Positions 12,301 to 23,830 of a DNA stretch of 64,000 bases are shown one piece after another (position 1 is the first letter of the stretch; each line of letters begins with the position of its first letter). The position numbers were made by a program, and so were the translations under genes. The DNA is from Cunninghamia lanceolata (taxonomy: Eukaryota; Streptophyta; Pinopsida; Cupressales; Cupressaceae), in NCBI GenBank assembly GCA_027924645.1, contig BSBN01000242.1, positions 5,952,001 through 6,016,000 on the forward strand, given 5' to 3'. The notes under the pieces were generated by a model. It did no database searches, had not been told where the DNA came from, and was given only the letters and a program-made list of their open reading frames with translations.

Positions 12301-13889
12301 GTCATTGATGGAAAAACTTCATAAAGCATTCTTTCTTTCTCCCCCTTTTTGACATCTGATGACAAAGCCTGAAACAACTCCCCCTGAGAACAACTCCACT
12401 GAAAGATGTTATAGCATGACAATTGCAATCATCTTGCAATATGAGAACTTTGAAAACATAAACTTTTGTTATCTTTGAACCACTTACCAAAATCTTTGAA
12501 GCCATTTGTCTTTCATGAAACTTACACCTGATGACAATACCACTGTGAAAATGAAGATTGACACACTCCTTCCTGATAACATCACAAACTTTCAAAACAA
12601 ACAGTTCTTCTTTAATCAACAACCTTTTTGACCTGAAATAACAAATCTCCAAGATCTTCCATGTAATAAAGTTCACAAACAAATCACTACTCAGAAATAC
12701 CATTGGTAAACACTAACAAGCCTAACCAACATAATTCAACTCAACTCAGCACTTATCCACTTCCTGAATTAGTCTTGAAGCAACATATCAACCTGAAGTA
12801 TACCATCCATTTACTGACAAACAACCTTCTGAACACCTTTGCAAAGAAATCATAAACATACCAATACTCTTTGATAAAAGAGATTTATAGGCAAAAACAT
12901 GAAGACTCCTCATCACACAGTTCCCAACACCATATGACATGATGATCATTATCAGCAGATTCAAGACCTTTACTTGCCTCTGATTAACTGACAAACTTGA
13001 AGAAGAAGAAGGCACCATCATTAATTTCATAAGCAACTCTAGATGTCACAACTTGTCATACATACCTTACCACTTCAAAACAAGAGGCACACAATTTTCA
13101 CATACCTTTCTGAACCATATTAATGAAGAAGAACATATCAAATTAATATGCCAATGATCACTTCTAAATGAACATTTATTCTGCAATCAAGAATAGAAAT
13201 CATCCTTCTGCACAAGATACCTTTTACAACACACTGTCAAACCTGATATAACCACATCTGCAATCAACAAGAATGAACTCCTTCCTCTTGACTTTATCAT
13301 TCAAATCAGCCCCTCAAGATTGCACAACCTTCAACATCAAGCTCTTCCTGTAGCACCACTTTGCAAAACCAAATCCAGGTGAGAGTTCCTTGAGATCATC
13401 TTTACTGAAGCAACAAGACAACTCAACCATATAAGTATGATATGAACAATATACAAAATAGGATCAAGTCACAACATCACCAAACTCTTTGAGCATTAAA
13501 TCCTTTAACAACTTATCAACACCTTGCATTCACTGAACATGTCATTGATCATGGACACCTGATACCACAAGAATCACACAATTTGTACATACTACCCTGA
13601 AACATATTACTGATGAAAAAATATCAAAGAAACATGTGAGATTATCACATCAAGAACACTTCCATATGAGCATCCAGTCCATCAATTTTACATACCAACT
13701 GCATTAACAAGCTCTTCCTGTATCACTGATAAAAAATCAATTTAGTTAGCAACATCTTCAACAACTGTCTCACAAGATTGGCAAATATGATAAACAAAAC
13801 AAGATCACCATTCAAATGATCTCCTTCCTGAAACTTCTTGGGGTCAATTGATAGGACATGAACAACTCCCCCTCACATTATGCTATCTG
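12301..13889 (-). other. Non-coding internal region of the gag-only element
   Basis: No frame resembles a retroelement enzyme. Additional polypurine-like runs occur on the minus strand at about 12339-12350, 12376-12385 and 13865-13873. The 133-codon frame at 12302-12703 has no recognisable motif. Confidence 0.7.
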
Positions 13890-15071
13890 TTATGCAACAG
13901 ATGAAATGACTTGTGCAAGATGCACAAGCTTAGAATTTGACTTCTCTTGACTATGTTTCTGCTTCCAAATCTTAACAGGCTCTTTCTTCCTCCAAACCTT
14001 TTCTGTCTCTTTCAATTTCCAATCCATCAAATCAGGTGATGCTTTTCTGCAACTAAATGCTTTGTGACCAGGAGAATTGCAATTATAACAAATTATTCTG
14101 AAATCATAATCAAATGATTGAGAATACCTTCTTAACATCCCTTGAGTATTTATATTATGCTTCCAAGCAGTATCATACCTTCTATTCATTTTGCAGTTTC
14201 TTTGAATGTGACCAGCATTATTGCACTTGTAACATACAATGTTAGTATTCCTTCTGCAATTAACTAATTTGTGTCCAAATTGATTACAAGTATAACAATA
14301 ACCATTAAATGAATAGTTATACCTGTACATGTATGTTTGTCTAATTTGATTGTTCACTTTTCTTTCAGGAGCATCAGGCTGATCAATTTTTCTTCTATGA
14401 GTATCTCTAGCTTTAGAAGACTCTCCTTTTTCATAACCAAGTCCAAAAGTATCCCCATGTTGTTTTTGTTTTCCCAACATCTCATTTAACCTGCTTGTGC
14501 TCTCTTCAAATTTCAGATTCTTTTCTAATTGCTTCTTAGCATCCTCAATTTCTTTTTCTAGCTTTTGACATTCAACCTTTTTAGCCTCCAACTCAGATTT
14601 TGTTTCATCAGTTATCTTCTTAGCTTTCTCAACCTCTGTCTTCAAACTTACAATCAATTTGTCTGATTCACCTGCTTGATTCTTCAAGTCTACAATCAGG
14701 TTTCTTGCCTCTTCAAGATCTAAAACAACTTTGTCCTTGAATTCTTTCTCTTGTAGAAGATGATCTTTTAATCTCCTGTTTTCTTTACTAAGTTGCTTAA
14801 TTGTATCCAGGGCACATAGAAGCTCTCCTTCAAAATCAACCTCACAAATATCTTTATTAAATTCCTGTTCATCTTCATCATTAGTATCAATAGCAATGAC
14901 ATCTTTTCTTTCATTATATTTATCAAAATTCTCAACTACATGATCATTCTTTGTATCAATTATCAAGGGTGACAAATGCAACAACTCACTGCTGGGCACA
15001 ACTGAGGCTTGTTTTACCATCTTTTGATCAACAACTTTATTTGAGATCTTAATTCTATTCTTCTTACCCAT
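13890..15071 (-). CDS. gag: Gag-like protein with coiled coil and three zinc knuckles
   Basis: This is a complete, uninterrupted 393-codon ORF in a window where almost every other coding frame is broken. It begins about 70 bp after the primer site. The N-terminal 75 residues are of no known type, with an acidic patch (DTNDEDEQEF). Residues of about 80-200 are Glu/Lys/Leu rich and look like a long coiled coil. Three CX2CX4HX4C knuckles follow at about 258, 281 and 327 (CYTCNQFGHKLVNC, CYKCNNAGHIQRNC, CYNCNSPGHKAFSC), and the tail is basic. Knuckles suggest RNA binding, as in gag nucleocapsid. I see no classical capsid domain, so calling it gag is an inference from knuckles and position. It may package the element RNA with a partner's particles. 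Confidence 0.85.
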   Translation of the reverse strand: MGKKNRIKISNKVVDQKMVKQASVVPSSELLHLSPLIIDTKNDHVVENFDKYNERKDVIAIDTNDEDEQEFNKDICEVDFEGELLCALDTIKQLSKENRRLKDHLLQEKEFKDKVVLDLEEARNLIVDLKNQAGESDKLIVSLKTEVEKAKKITDETKSELEAKKVECQKLEKEIEDAKKQLEKNLKFEESTSRLNEMLGKQKQHGDTFGLGYEKGESSKARDTHRRKIDQPDAPERKVNNQIRQTYMYRYNYSFNGYCYTCNQFGHKLVNCRRNTNIVCYKCNNAGHIQRNCKMNRRYDTAWKHNINTQGMLRRYSQSFDYDFRIICYNCNSPGHKAFSCRKASPDLMDWKLKETEKVWRKKEPVKIWKQKHSQEKSNSKLVHLAQVISSVA

Positions 15072-15122
15072 TTTACTCCAATACCAGGACCTACCTGAGC
15101 CTATTAGACTTCAAAAAAGGGA

Positions 15123-15140
15123 ACCTGGCTCTGATACCAA
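15123..15140 (-). other. Primer binding site, initiator tRNA-Met
   Basis: The minus strand reads TGGTATCAGAGCCAGGT two bases after the LTR end CTACA. This is the usual complement of the 3' end of plant initiator tRNA-Met. Confidence 0.92.
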
Positions 15141-15141
15141 T

Positions 15142-17711
15142 TGTAGGAGTTAAGGACAACACTGAGAGGGGGGGTGAATCAGTGTTGTGTAAATTCTTTA
15201 ATCTTTTTCAAACTTTAACTTTCTGAGCACAAGGAATGAATGATACCTTTGACTTGTCAAATACATATGCACATGACTATGAATGCAGAAAGAGAATAAA
15301 ACTTCATAAGTAAATTGAACACACACAAGGAAGATCAATATGAATCATAACACAAGATATGCACGAGTGGAAAACCCATCAGGGTAGAAAAACCACTCCA
15401 GAATTGCCTCACTGGCTTAACTGAAAAACATGCCTCACTGGCAATACAAATTGTCTCATTGACAAATATTAAGGTCACACTGACCTATAAGCCTCACTGG
15501 CTAATACAATGCCTCACTGGAAAACCAAATCACCAATAGAAGTTATAAACCAAATCAGAGGGATACTCTGTTTCCATTCAATACAAATATATGTCTGTCA
15601 AATATCCATTCTATTCAATCTGACATCTCAACAATCCTTTATTCTGATCCAATCAACACTGCATTCTAACAACACTGCATATCAAATGTGTATTCTAATC
15701 CAACACTTCACAACACTGTATGTTTCATCTCTATCCTTCTTCATTATTCATCAATGCACCTGGAAAACAAATTTATACAAGTTGAATGTCTTTTCACTGC
15801 CTTGGAACCTTTCACATTCCTTCACAAATTTCTCCTGCATCTTCTGTATGTGCAAAATCAATCTCTTGTTATATTAAAAATATTATTTCTCTGTCCACTT
15901 TAGAGCCCTTTCATCTTCTGCAGATCTTCATCTTTATTTCTCTTCACACTCCTCATAATTTCACCTGCAAGAAAATTCTTTTCATATTCCTCTGTACCTT
16001 ATTCAATTTCTCAATAACCTCTTCAGATTCTTCTTTAAAAAAAATTTTGTTTGCATCTGATCACACAATATCTTCCTTTTGCTTTGCAGAATAAAATCAA
16101 TTTCTTTATAAAAAAAATCTTTCCATTTTCCATTTTGATTTTCTCTGAAATTATCTGTAAAAGTCTTTTCACATTTTTATCTTCCATAAAAAAAATCTCC
16201 TTCTCTGCAAATTCCTGCAAACAAACTTTTTGTCTTCTTAAGAAAATCAATCTTCAATAAAATCTAATAAAATTTCTGAGAACTAAACCCTTCATTTCTT
16301 TTCAACAAGACTTCAAGAATCATTTTTCTTTTGCATTGAAAGTCTTTTTGAGATCTTCAACCTTTTTCTTTTATCTGCAACATATCTGTAAGACTCTCCA
16401 AGAAAATCATTTGAGCCTTTTCAAAAATCTCTCCTTAAAAAATACAATCTTGATGTTTATCTCTTTACAAAAAAAATCTCCTAAAAAACTTCTTCCTCTT
16501 AAAAATCTCCTCATAAACTTCCTAATTTGAACTCATGCCTTTTTAAAAAAAAAAAAATAGAAATTTTAAAAGGTTTCCAAAAATCTATTATAAAAAATAT
16601 TCTTAAATGTCATAAAATATGACATAGGTATAAAGTTTCTATTTTTAAAAAAATTCCCTTTTGAATGCATCGCGGGCTTTTCAAAACACATAAAGCATTA
16701 CGGGCTCATCATAATATATAAAGCATTTTCTAATGCTTTTCAAACTCTTAGAAAACTTTAAGGAAATCCCACTCGCACTCAAACTCTTAAATATATCCAT
16801 TGATTTAAACTTTGCCGCCCATGACCGATGCTATCGGTAAATGTATAAAGGGAGGCCGGTTTCAACACGATGCCAAACCCTTTTACCTTGTCACTTAAGT
16901 GACACCAACCACCCCGACCGGTCACCCATGAATTAGAACAAAAAGTGCATTTGACTGTTTTAAATAGGCTTAGAAGGGGTAAAGAGATATCTTGGGCAAC
17001 ACTAATGTTTGGGTGTTAAGAACCTTTAAACCATGAGGTAAAAGAGCAGATGTAGTATATTTAATCAAAGATCAAACCAGTCACAGATCCTTTAAAATAA
17101 AGATGAGACATCATTTATGACAGCTGTGACAAACAAACTTATTACATGACCCAACACCCTTTGTTTTTAGACAATAGAGAGATAAGAATATGGTCACAAT
17201 AAGAAGATCAAGTAAACCTGAAGATCAAATGTCTCACTTTCACTGAGATGACCAAACTATTCACACCATTTCATAGAAGATCAATCTATCACTATATGTG
17301 TCACTTGTCACTATAACATCATGAACCACTTGTAAGAGTTTTACCACCTGAATACTGAGATGAACACCATATGAATACTGAGATCATACCAAACCTCCAA
17401 ACCACTGTGATTACAACAAGCCACAATCAAGATGACAAATTGTGAACACTGACCAAGCATACTGAACAAGCTGTGAAATTGTGAACACTGACCAAGCATA
17501 CTGAACAAGCTGTGATATGACAACTCCTGTCAACAACTTCACACAACTTCACACAACTCTTGATGAAGCATGATCACTAACCAAGTATACTAAACAAACT
17601 GTGATATGACCAAGCATCAACCTCTTGCACTTACCTTCTCATTAGTGTTCTTCAGATGTTCACTAATATCAACTCAACCTTTTTGACATCAATGACAATC
17701 TGACACCATCA
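15142..17711 (-). repeat. 5' LTR of the gag-only element (right copy)
   Basis: It is 2570 bp long, the same as the left copy, and begins and ends with the same termini. Followed by AAACT, the right target duplication. Confidence 0.95.
15156..15188 (-). other. Hairpin near the LTR end with a seven-C loop
   Basis: ACAACACTGA at 15156-15165 pairs with TCAGTGTTGT at 15179-15188. The 13-base loop reads TTCACCCCCCCTC on the minus strand. The same structure is in the left LTR at 9733-9765 (one stem mismatch) and, with a shorter stem, in both copia LTRs. Confidence 0.8.
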
Positions 17712-17716
17712 AAACT

Positions 17717-17872
17717 CTGTTTTAGAACCAAAATCTTAGGGATTAGCACCATTGTGAGGAGTGGTGTCATATGGTCAATAATTAGTGCCAAGCTCTGGTT
17801 TGGCACCATAAGGTGATGGATTAGCGCCATAGCGCTATTTTGGGAGAAAAAGCTAAGTTTTGGTATTTTTGG
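17717..17872 (-). repeat. Continuation of the TTAGCGCCA array
   Basis: After the gag-only element the plus strand again shows TTAGCACCA, TTAGTGCCA and TTAGCGCCA motifs with AGCTCT. They end just before the PMD frame. Confidence 0.8.
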
Positions 17873-20188
17873 ATGTAGATTCCAAGTGGGATATTGCAGT
17901 TGCGGGAGCAGTGAGTCCTCTCGGTGATGAGATTGTTGTCACACTTTGCCCATCCTACCTTACTTAGATTAGGGAGGTTAGGATTACATATAGTTGCTGA
18001 TATGCCCCGGATACAGGCGCATAGGGCTATGATGACAACCCTAGTGGAGAGGTGAAGGAGAGAGACATGCTCCTTTTTGCTACCAACGGGTGAGATCACT
18101 ATCACCCTTGAGGACGTGTGGAGGATTTTGAGACTCCCTATAGCTGGAGCGAGGGTGACATATAATGTACCCTCGAGAGTGGCAGCGCTAGACAAAGTAT
18201 TTGCACCTGGGCATCTAGTCTATACCTAGGATCGACAATAGATGAGCTACATGCATATTGTATTGGATGGGGTGGATAGATTTACATTATTTGTATGCGT
18301 GGTGATTGGGAGGATTGTGATGCCGTATCAACAATCGCTGGGTTTTTCGGTTGGTTGGGGTGTAGTGATTAAGAGTATGATTACTCAGGATACTATGTAT
18401 GCATGGGGGCCTTGTATGTTGGTACAACTATATCATGGCATGCATACAGTGGTGTATCATATGGATAGGGCTCTATCAGTTGGTCTTACATTGCTCCATG
18501 TGAGGGTATTTGAGCATATTGCTATTGCACAGCCGTAGGCGGCTTACCATCAAGCTCCATTTGAGGCATTTGTGTTTTTGTACATACCACCTATTATGTA
18601 TGCCTACATAGGGTGGTTGAGGTACTGGTGGTGGATTTTGGATGACCTTGATTCTATTATCTGGCGTCTTTACATAGATGTAGAGGCTTGGGCCGATGAT
18701 CACATCCATATGCCCTTCACATTCCAGCCTCACTATCTGATGGGGTGGGGGGATCATACCATAGACAAGTATATCCCATCATGGGTGATGAGGCAGTTTG
18801 GGCAGGTGCAGGACCTGCCCTAGGCCATGGCTATTTTTGTGAGTGCTCCATAAGATGTACCAGGATGGCCAGCACCAATTCATCCTCAGGTGGTGATCTT
18901 GGATTGGGCTGGACTACAACTAGTACAGTGGGAATGGAGGAGCCATAAAGTGGATGTAGGCATGACTCCAAACTATGATCGATGGTGGCAGGTATGGAGG
19001 CCCATTCGACTAACAGATCTGATGATAGAGCCTAATATGACCGTGGAGGATGAGGAGGAGGGAGAGGAGGGAGATGAGATTACCATTGAGTACGTGATGG
19101 AGGAGGTGCTAGTTGATGATGATGATGACATAGGGGTGTTTGCTGCAGCAACAGGACAGGCTGCAGAGAGAGGACGGAGATGGAGATAGCGGGCACCCTA
19201 GCAATAATAGGTACCTCAGCAGGTACCTGTTTAACATGCCTAGAGACAAGGACAAATGCTACCGCTGCAGGCATTGCAGCAGTAGGGGCAGGGACATGGC
19301 CAGGTACCACCTCAGCAAACACAATAGGTACCTCAGCTACCATAGGTACCTGAACAGGTACCAGTACAAGTGGGGACATCTGGGGTAGGTAATTTAGGTA
19401 CTAGGGCTTCTGGTGCGGGGACATCGGGGATAGGACCTAATCCTCTTCCCTATGTTTGGATTGGGCATCGAAGGATGAGAGCTGATGGAGAGGAGGAGGT
19501 AGATACCATGCAGGCCCAGGTGTCCCGACAGAGATAGGATTTGGCGCAGGTGAATGCGAAGAGAGATAGCGCCCGCATAGAGCTTCAACGGTTGCAGCAT
19601 GTACATGGTTTACTCGATGGAGTCAGTGGTGGGGACGGGGATCCTTAGATCCTAGTGTTGCAAGCCTACATAGGGCATCTATAGGTGTAGTTGCAGGGGT
19701 AGGTAGCTCAGGATACTACCGAGTGAGACATAGATAGATCATTACAACAGGTAGCTGAGGTGAGGTTATAGAGCGTTGAGGTTAGGGCACAATAGGCTGA
19801 AGGCCAGATTGCAGGGTTGCAGGCTGAGATAATATGCATGCAGGGTGTGATAGCTAGGATTAGTGTTGCTTAGATGTGGACATATTCTTAGTAGTGGATT
19901 CAACAGTTACAGGATCAGCTTTTAGAGCAATGCTCGAGGGCTGAGTATTATTACGGAGCTTACTACACTGCGGTGCCCGAGGGTCAGTGTGTTCCTAGTT
20001 ATAGTCAGAGTAGCAGATCTAGGATGTCGAGTTCATAGAGATCAAGGAGATCTCAGCAGTTAGTCCAACAATCGCCACCTCAGCAACAATCACCAGTTCA
20101 GCAGCAACCACCTATGGGGCCACCACCTCAGCATCCACTTGGGTCTCCTACTAACTCAACTAGGGGATCATCAGCCCATGGTTCATGA
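17873..20188 (+). pseudogene. Plant mobile domain (PMD) ORF, antisense to Tat gag-pol
   Basis: One frame of 772 codons runs from an ATG at 17873 to a TGA at 20186 with no frameshift that I can find, but with about 25 internal stops. Residues near 18080-18142 read TGEITITLEDVWRILRLPI, the hallmark of the PMD found in MAIN/MAIL-type nuclear proteins and in many plant transposons. Upstream is HPTLLRLGRLGLHIVADM; downstream come a WGVVIKS and MYAWGPCML block, then SWVMRQFGQVQDLP, again PMD-like. An acidic stretch follows (about 19040-19130), then a Gln-rich, coiled-coil-like segment and a Pro/Gln-rich tail (PPQQQSPVQQQPPMGPPP). It lies opposite to gag-pol, between pol and the 3' LTR. Domain identity is firm. 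Its role is unknown; a part in silencing or transcription is suggested only by host homologues. Confidence 0.87.
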
Positions 20189-20490
20189 TTTTTTATGGTT
20201 TTTGATGTATTTTGGCCCTTGAGGCATTTTGTATCATGACATGTATTATTTTGAGTGATGTATATTTTGGCGGCAATATATGATATGCATTTGTGGTTAT
20301 GGATGATTATGGATATTGGTGGTTTTGATGTTCATGGTTATGTATGATGTCTTTGTTATATGGATGGATTTGTGATGATGTTTATGCATTATGGATATTA
20401 TGGATTATGGATGCATTTGCTATGATGTTCATGGTTGTATGTATGTTACAATGTTGATTTATGATATTCATGTGGATTGTGATGTGGATT
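20189..20490. other. Simple GAT/ATG-rich spacer
   Basis: Low-complexity sequence rich in GGATT, TTATGG and GATG steps follows the PMD frame. No coding signal is seen. Confidence 0.6.
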
Positions 20491-20706
20491 ATATGCTTAG
20501 ATTAATAAACATATATTATGTATGGATGAAATGGAAATGAAATATATGCTTAGATTAATAAACATATATTATGTATGGTTATGAAATAGAAAATGGAATA
20601 TATGCTTAGATTAATAAACATATATTATGTATGGTCATGAAATGGAAAATTGAATATATGCTTAGATTAATAAACATATATTATGTATGGTTATGAAATG
20701 GTTAAT
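20491..20706. repeat. Tandem repeat, 53-56-bp unit, four copies
   Basis: Units start at 20491, 20544, 20600 and 20656. Each begins ATATGCTTAGATTAATAAAC and continues with ATATATTATGTATGG. Copies are almost identical, so the array expanded or was homogenised late. Confidence 0.93.
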
Positions 20707-20945
20707 GATTAATGCAATGGTTAATGGATAATGGATAATGATACTGATAATGGATAATGGATAATGATAATGATAATGGTAAATGGATAATGATAATGAT
20801 AATGGTAATGTAAATGGGAAATGTTTAATGGATAATGATACTGATAATGGATAATGGATAATGGATACTGGTAAATGGATAATGCAATGGTTAATGGGAA
20901 ATGGGAAATGGTTAATGGATAATGCAATGGTTAATGAAATGGATA
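20700..20945. repeat. GGATAATG-type simple repeat
   Basis: Roughly 245 bp of short permutations of GGATAATG, GATAATG, GGTTAATG and GGTAAATG, directly after the 56-bp array. No coding frame is supported on either strand. Confidence 0.9.
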
Positions 20946-22406
20946 ATTTTGTCATGATACATTGTAATGTTTAGAACCATGGGGGATAGGGTTGGGTGGT
21001 TAAGAAGGGTTTGGGGGTGGTTGGGATAGGTTTAGGAATGGTTAGGATAGGTGATACTAGGTGACTAGATGCCACGTTGTTAGAGGGATTTTGTTAGAAT
21101 AGGTGAAGTGATAGAGTGGTTGCAAGATAGAATTGGATGGATGAAGTTATTGATCATCACTAGATGCAAAGTCCAGATAGTGTGTAGTTGGTGGTAGAGA
21201 GGATAGATGGGCTAGGATAAGTATTTGCATTGACATTATTGAGAGCATTTTTATATTTATTATAGCAAAAGGGGATATTTTCACCAAGGTATGAAAGAAC
21301 CAAGGTGATGATACATATCCGCCTTTGGATGGACTAGACCCACAAACCATAGGATGATCTCATGCATGCCCAAGGTAGTATAACCTTGCCTAGATGAGGG
21401 AAGGGGACTCATAGCATAAGTTCTTTAGTACATAAAAGGTATGATTAACCTTAGATGCAAATAGTGAACAATATGCTAGAACCGACCCTACATCTTCAAG
21501 ATATGAATACCATTCTTGGAGTAATGAGATCAACCCACAAGCACGACATACAAAACAATGGCCATGCCCCATTCTAAGTGTTTTTCACCACATACCATGA
21601 TATAGTAAGATCAAAGTAGCTTTGGAATGATCCCTAAAATGAGACAAAAGATAAAAATCAATAATAAAAAAGACCAATGAACCATGCAAATAGCCATTGT
21701 ATCTCTTGCCAGGATAAGTGTTGATAGGATGATGGATTCTGCCTATTGTAGGAATGATATATCCGTTAAGGCGAGATTCGGTTGGATGTTGTTGGATAAA
21801 TTTTGAAAGGTGGGCAAAAAGATAGTAGGCCATATGTTATGATTATGGTTGGCTTGTTGATTGATGATTTTTGCATAAGATGTGATGTTTTGAGAATATG
21901 CTTAGTCTGTGTATTGATTTTTTTGGATTTAGTAAGCTCAGGGGATAGGGACCATCCAAATGGGTTGGATGAGTGCATCTTTTGTACCTAAGTACTGGAT
22001 ACTTCTTTCATATTCCAGATTATCTACATACCTTGTGTCCACGGGATCAAGGTACTTTAAGATGCAGGTGATGATGAATATGTAGTTTTGGTTTGTAGTG
22101 ATGGTTCGGGGTAGATGAGATGATGTTGGATAATGATGTGTTGGATGCTTTGGATAGTTGTGGTGATGGTTGATATTGTTTTGTTATTTTGCAATTTTTT
22201 GATTTTTTTTGGGGTTTTTGGATTTTCTATTGTTTTTTACTTTTTGGCTTTTCTATTTTTTTTGGATTTTTTGTTGGTTTTTTGATGTTTTTTGGGTTTT
22301 AAGCTGTACAAGAAGAGCATACAAGGATCCTCTTTCCAAGAATTTTCCTTGGTTGGGGTGATGAAGGGTGGGTTGATTGAATGTTTTAGAATTCCAAGCC
22401 ATGGGA
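20946..22406 (-). other. Tat spacer between pol and the antisense ORF
   Basis: I recognise no protein here. From about 22185 to 22300 the plus strand is a T-rich run with G islands. The block was once continuous with 29677-29880, before the copia insertion. Confidence 0.6.
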
Positions 22407-22411
22407 TGTAG
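22407..22411 (+). repeat. Target duplication TGTAG, left of copia element
   Basis: TGTAG precedes the 5' LTR and recurs exactly at 29672-29676. Confidence 0.93.
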
Positions 22412-23774
22412 TGTTGCAAATATGTGCCTATGTTGTGTTGTCATTGATGTCAACATATCCCTTTGTCAGAAACAGAGGAAATAGTGTAGATTAGTGAAGT
22501 AGATTGCTCCGCATCTCTAGAGGAATGAAGATCAAAGAACGTGGACCATATGGTTGTGTAGAGGATTGTCTGAAGTAGCTCTAGTTAAGATTTGAGAGGT
22601 TCGCATGAAGATTTGAAAAGCCTATGGCCATCTAAGTAGAACTAGGTTTTACAGTGTTCAGAAGAGACAGAGCGATAGGAAATTGGTCTGGATTGCTCTG
22701 CAATAAAAACTTATGATCTGCAGATCCAGAGGCATGTTTGGGAAGTTAGTGTGTATCCTCAACTCAAGTGGTTCGTGGTTTGGAGGTCCGTAAGCAATAT
22801 TTCTAGTGTGGCAGTCATGGAAGACAGTGTTCTTGAGGTACCAGATGAAGATGCAAGTGATTATGATGATTTGGAGTAGTGCAGATGTTATTGTTGAATT
22901 CAATGTGCTTGTGGAGGTCTCTGGATTGTGTGCCTACTATGATAGAGGTATGCATTGAAGATTGAACTTGTTGTTGAAGATTTTTTCCTTGGTATTGTTG
23001 TTCTTCCTAGTCTTGGCTGACTAGATGATTTGAACATATTGCAGATGATCTAATAGAAATTCTCTTGAGTGTAGCATGTTGATCGAAGAAGATTTAAGTC
23101 CCAGATATGTTTGGCCAACAGTACAGTGATCCACATTTAGTCAAGCTGACCTTGATGTTCATTCCAAGGTTGATGAAGTGTACAAATACTTGTGGATGAG
23201 TTGTGGAAAGTTGTCTTTGTGTGAAAATGATAAAATCATAAGAAAGGTACAGAGGTAGAGTAGGAAAAAGGAGAAGCAGAAGAATAAGAGCAGTAGAGGA
23301 TGAAGAGTTAGCAAAGAAGTGTTTGGGGCATAGCAGAATTTTTGTGAGCTATCAATGGGACTGAACCAAGCATGAAGAAGATTTTTTTCTTAGTTCATTC
23401 TTTCTGTATTAAACATAAAATCTTGTAGGCAGTGAGCCTCCTATAGGTAGTGAGCCTCTTTGAGCAGTGAGCTCTGGGCAGTCCGCAGTCCACCCAAAGG
23501 CAAGTACCTTCCCATTTCTTTTAAGTACTTTTAATAGGATATGAATCTTGTGGGTTAACCCCCATTGTGGTTTTCAATTAACCGAGTTTCCACGTTAAAA
23601 CTCTTGGTGCCAACTGTGTTAATTGTGTTTTTGCTCATGTGTTGTTGATTTGGGCTTTAATGTTTACATCATTAATCTATTTGTAAGTTGTGAAAGAAGA
23701 TTAAAAGAAGAAAAGGTTAAAATTATGTGACAACTGATTCACCCCCCCTCTCAGTTGTCTGACCTATTCCAACA
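22412..23774 (+). repeat. 5' LTR of the copia element
   Basis: Begins TGTTGCAAATATGTGCC and ends CCAACA just before the primer site. A hairpin with a C7 loop lies at about 23730-23758, and GCAGTGAG motifs at about 23429-23470. Confidence 0.94.
23730..23758 (+). other. Hairpin with C7 loop near LTR end
   Basis: ACAACTGA pairs with TCAGTTGT around the loop TTCACCCCCCCTC. It ends 16 bases before the LTR end. The 3' LTR has the same structure at about 29625-29654. Confidence 0.8.
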
Positions 23775-23776
23775 AT

Positions 23777-23788
23777 TGGTATCAGAGT
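23777..23788 (+). other. Primer binding site, initiator tRNA-Met
   Basis: TGGTATCAGAGT follows the LTR end after two bases. The standard site has C at the last position, so there is one C-to-T change. Confidence 0.9.
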
Positions 23789-23830
23789 CAGTTCCTGTAA
23801 AAGAAGCTTGACCGCTTGAGGAGATCCAAG

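Larger units (their letters stand above)
9719..17711 (-). mobile_element. Non-autonomous gag-only LTR element (TR-GAG-like)
   Basis: Two 2570-bp LTRs (9719-12288 and 15142-17711) flank 2853 bp of internal DNA. AAACT at 9714-9718 and 17712-17716 is an exact target duplication. On the minus strand the order is 5' LTR, primer site for initiator tRNA-Met, one gag-like ORF, about 1.6 kb of non-coding DNA, polypurine tract, 3' LTR. No protease, integrase or RT is present, so it must borrow them. By eye the LTRs differ at only about 25-30 sites, mostly transitions, and the ORF is open. It is the youngest element here. Confidence 0.93.

Noticed and set aside
9719..17711. Segmental duplication as explanation of the two 2570-bp repeats
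   Set aside because: TG/CA ends, a primer site, a polypurine tract and the AAACT duplication show they are LTRs.
19080..19606. Minus-strand frames opposite the PMD ORF
   Set aside because: They are shadows: the plus frame has the PMD motifs and the Gln/Pro-rich pattern, the minus frames have none.
20662..20955. Minus-strand 97-codon frame rich in Ile, His and Tyr
   Set aside because: It is a translation of the GGATAATG simple repeat.
23777..23788. tRNA gene at the TGGTATCAGAG sites
   Set aside because: Only the complement of a tRNA 3' end is present at LTR edges; there is no cloverleaf.
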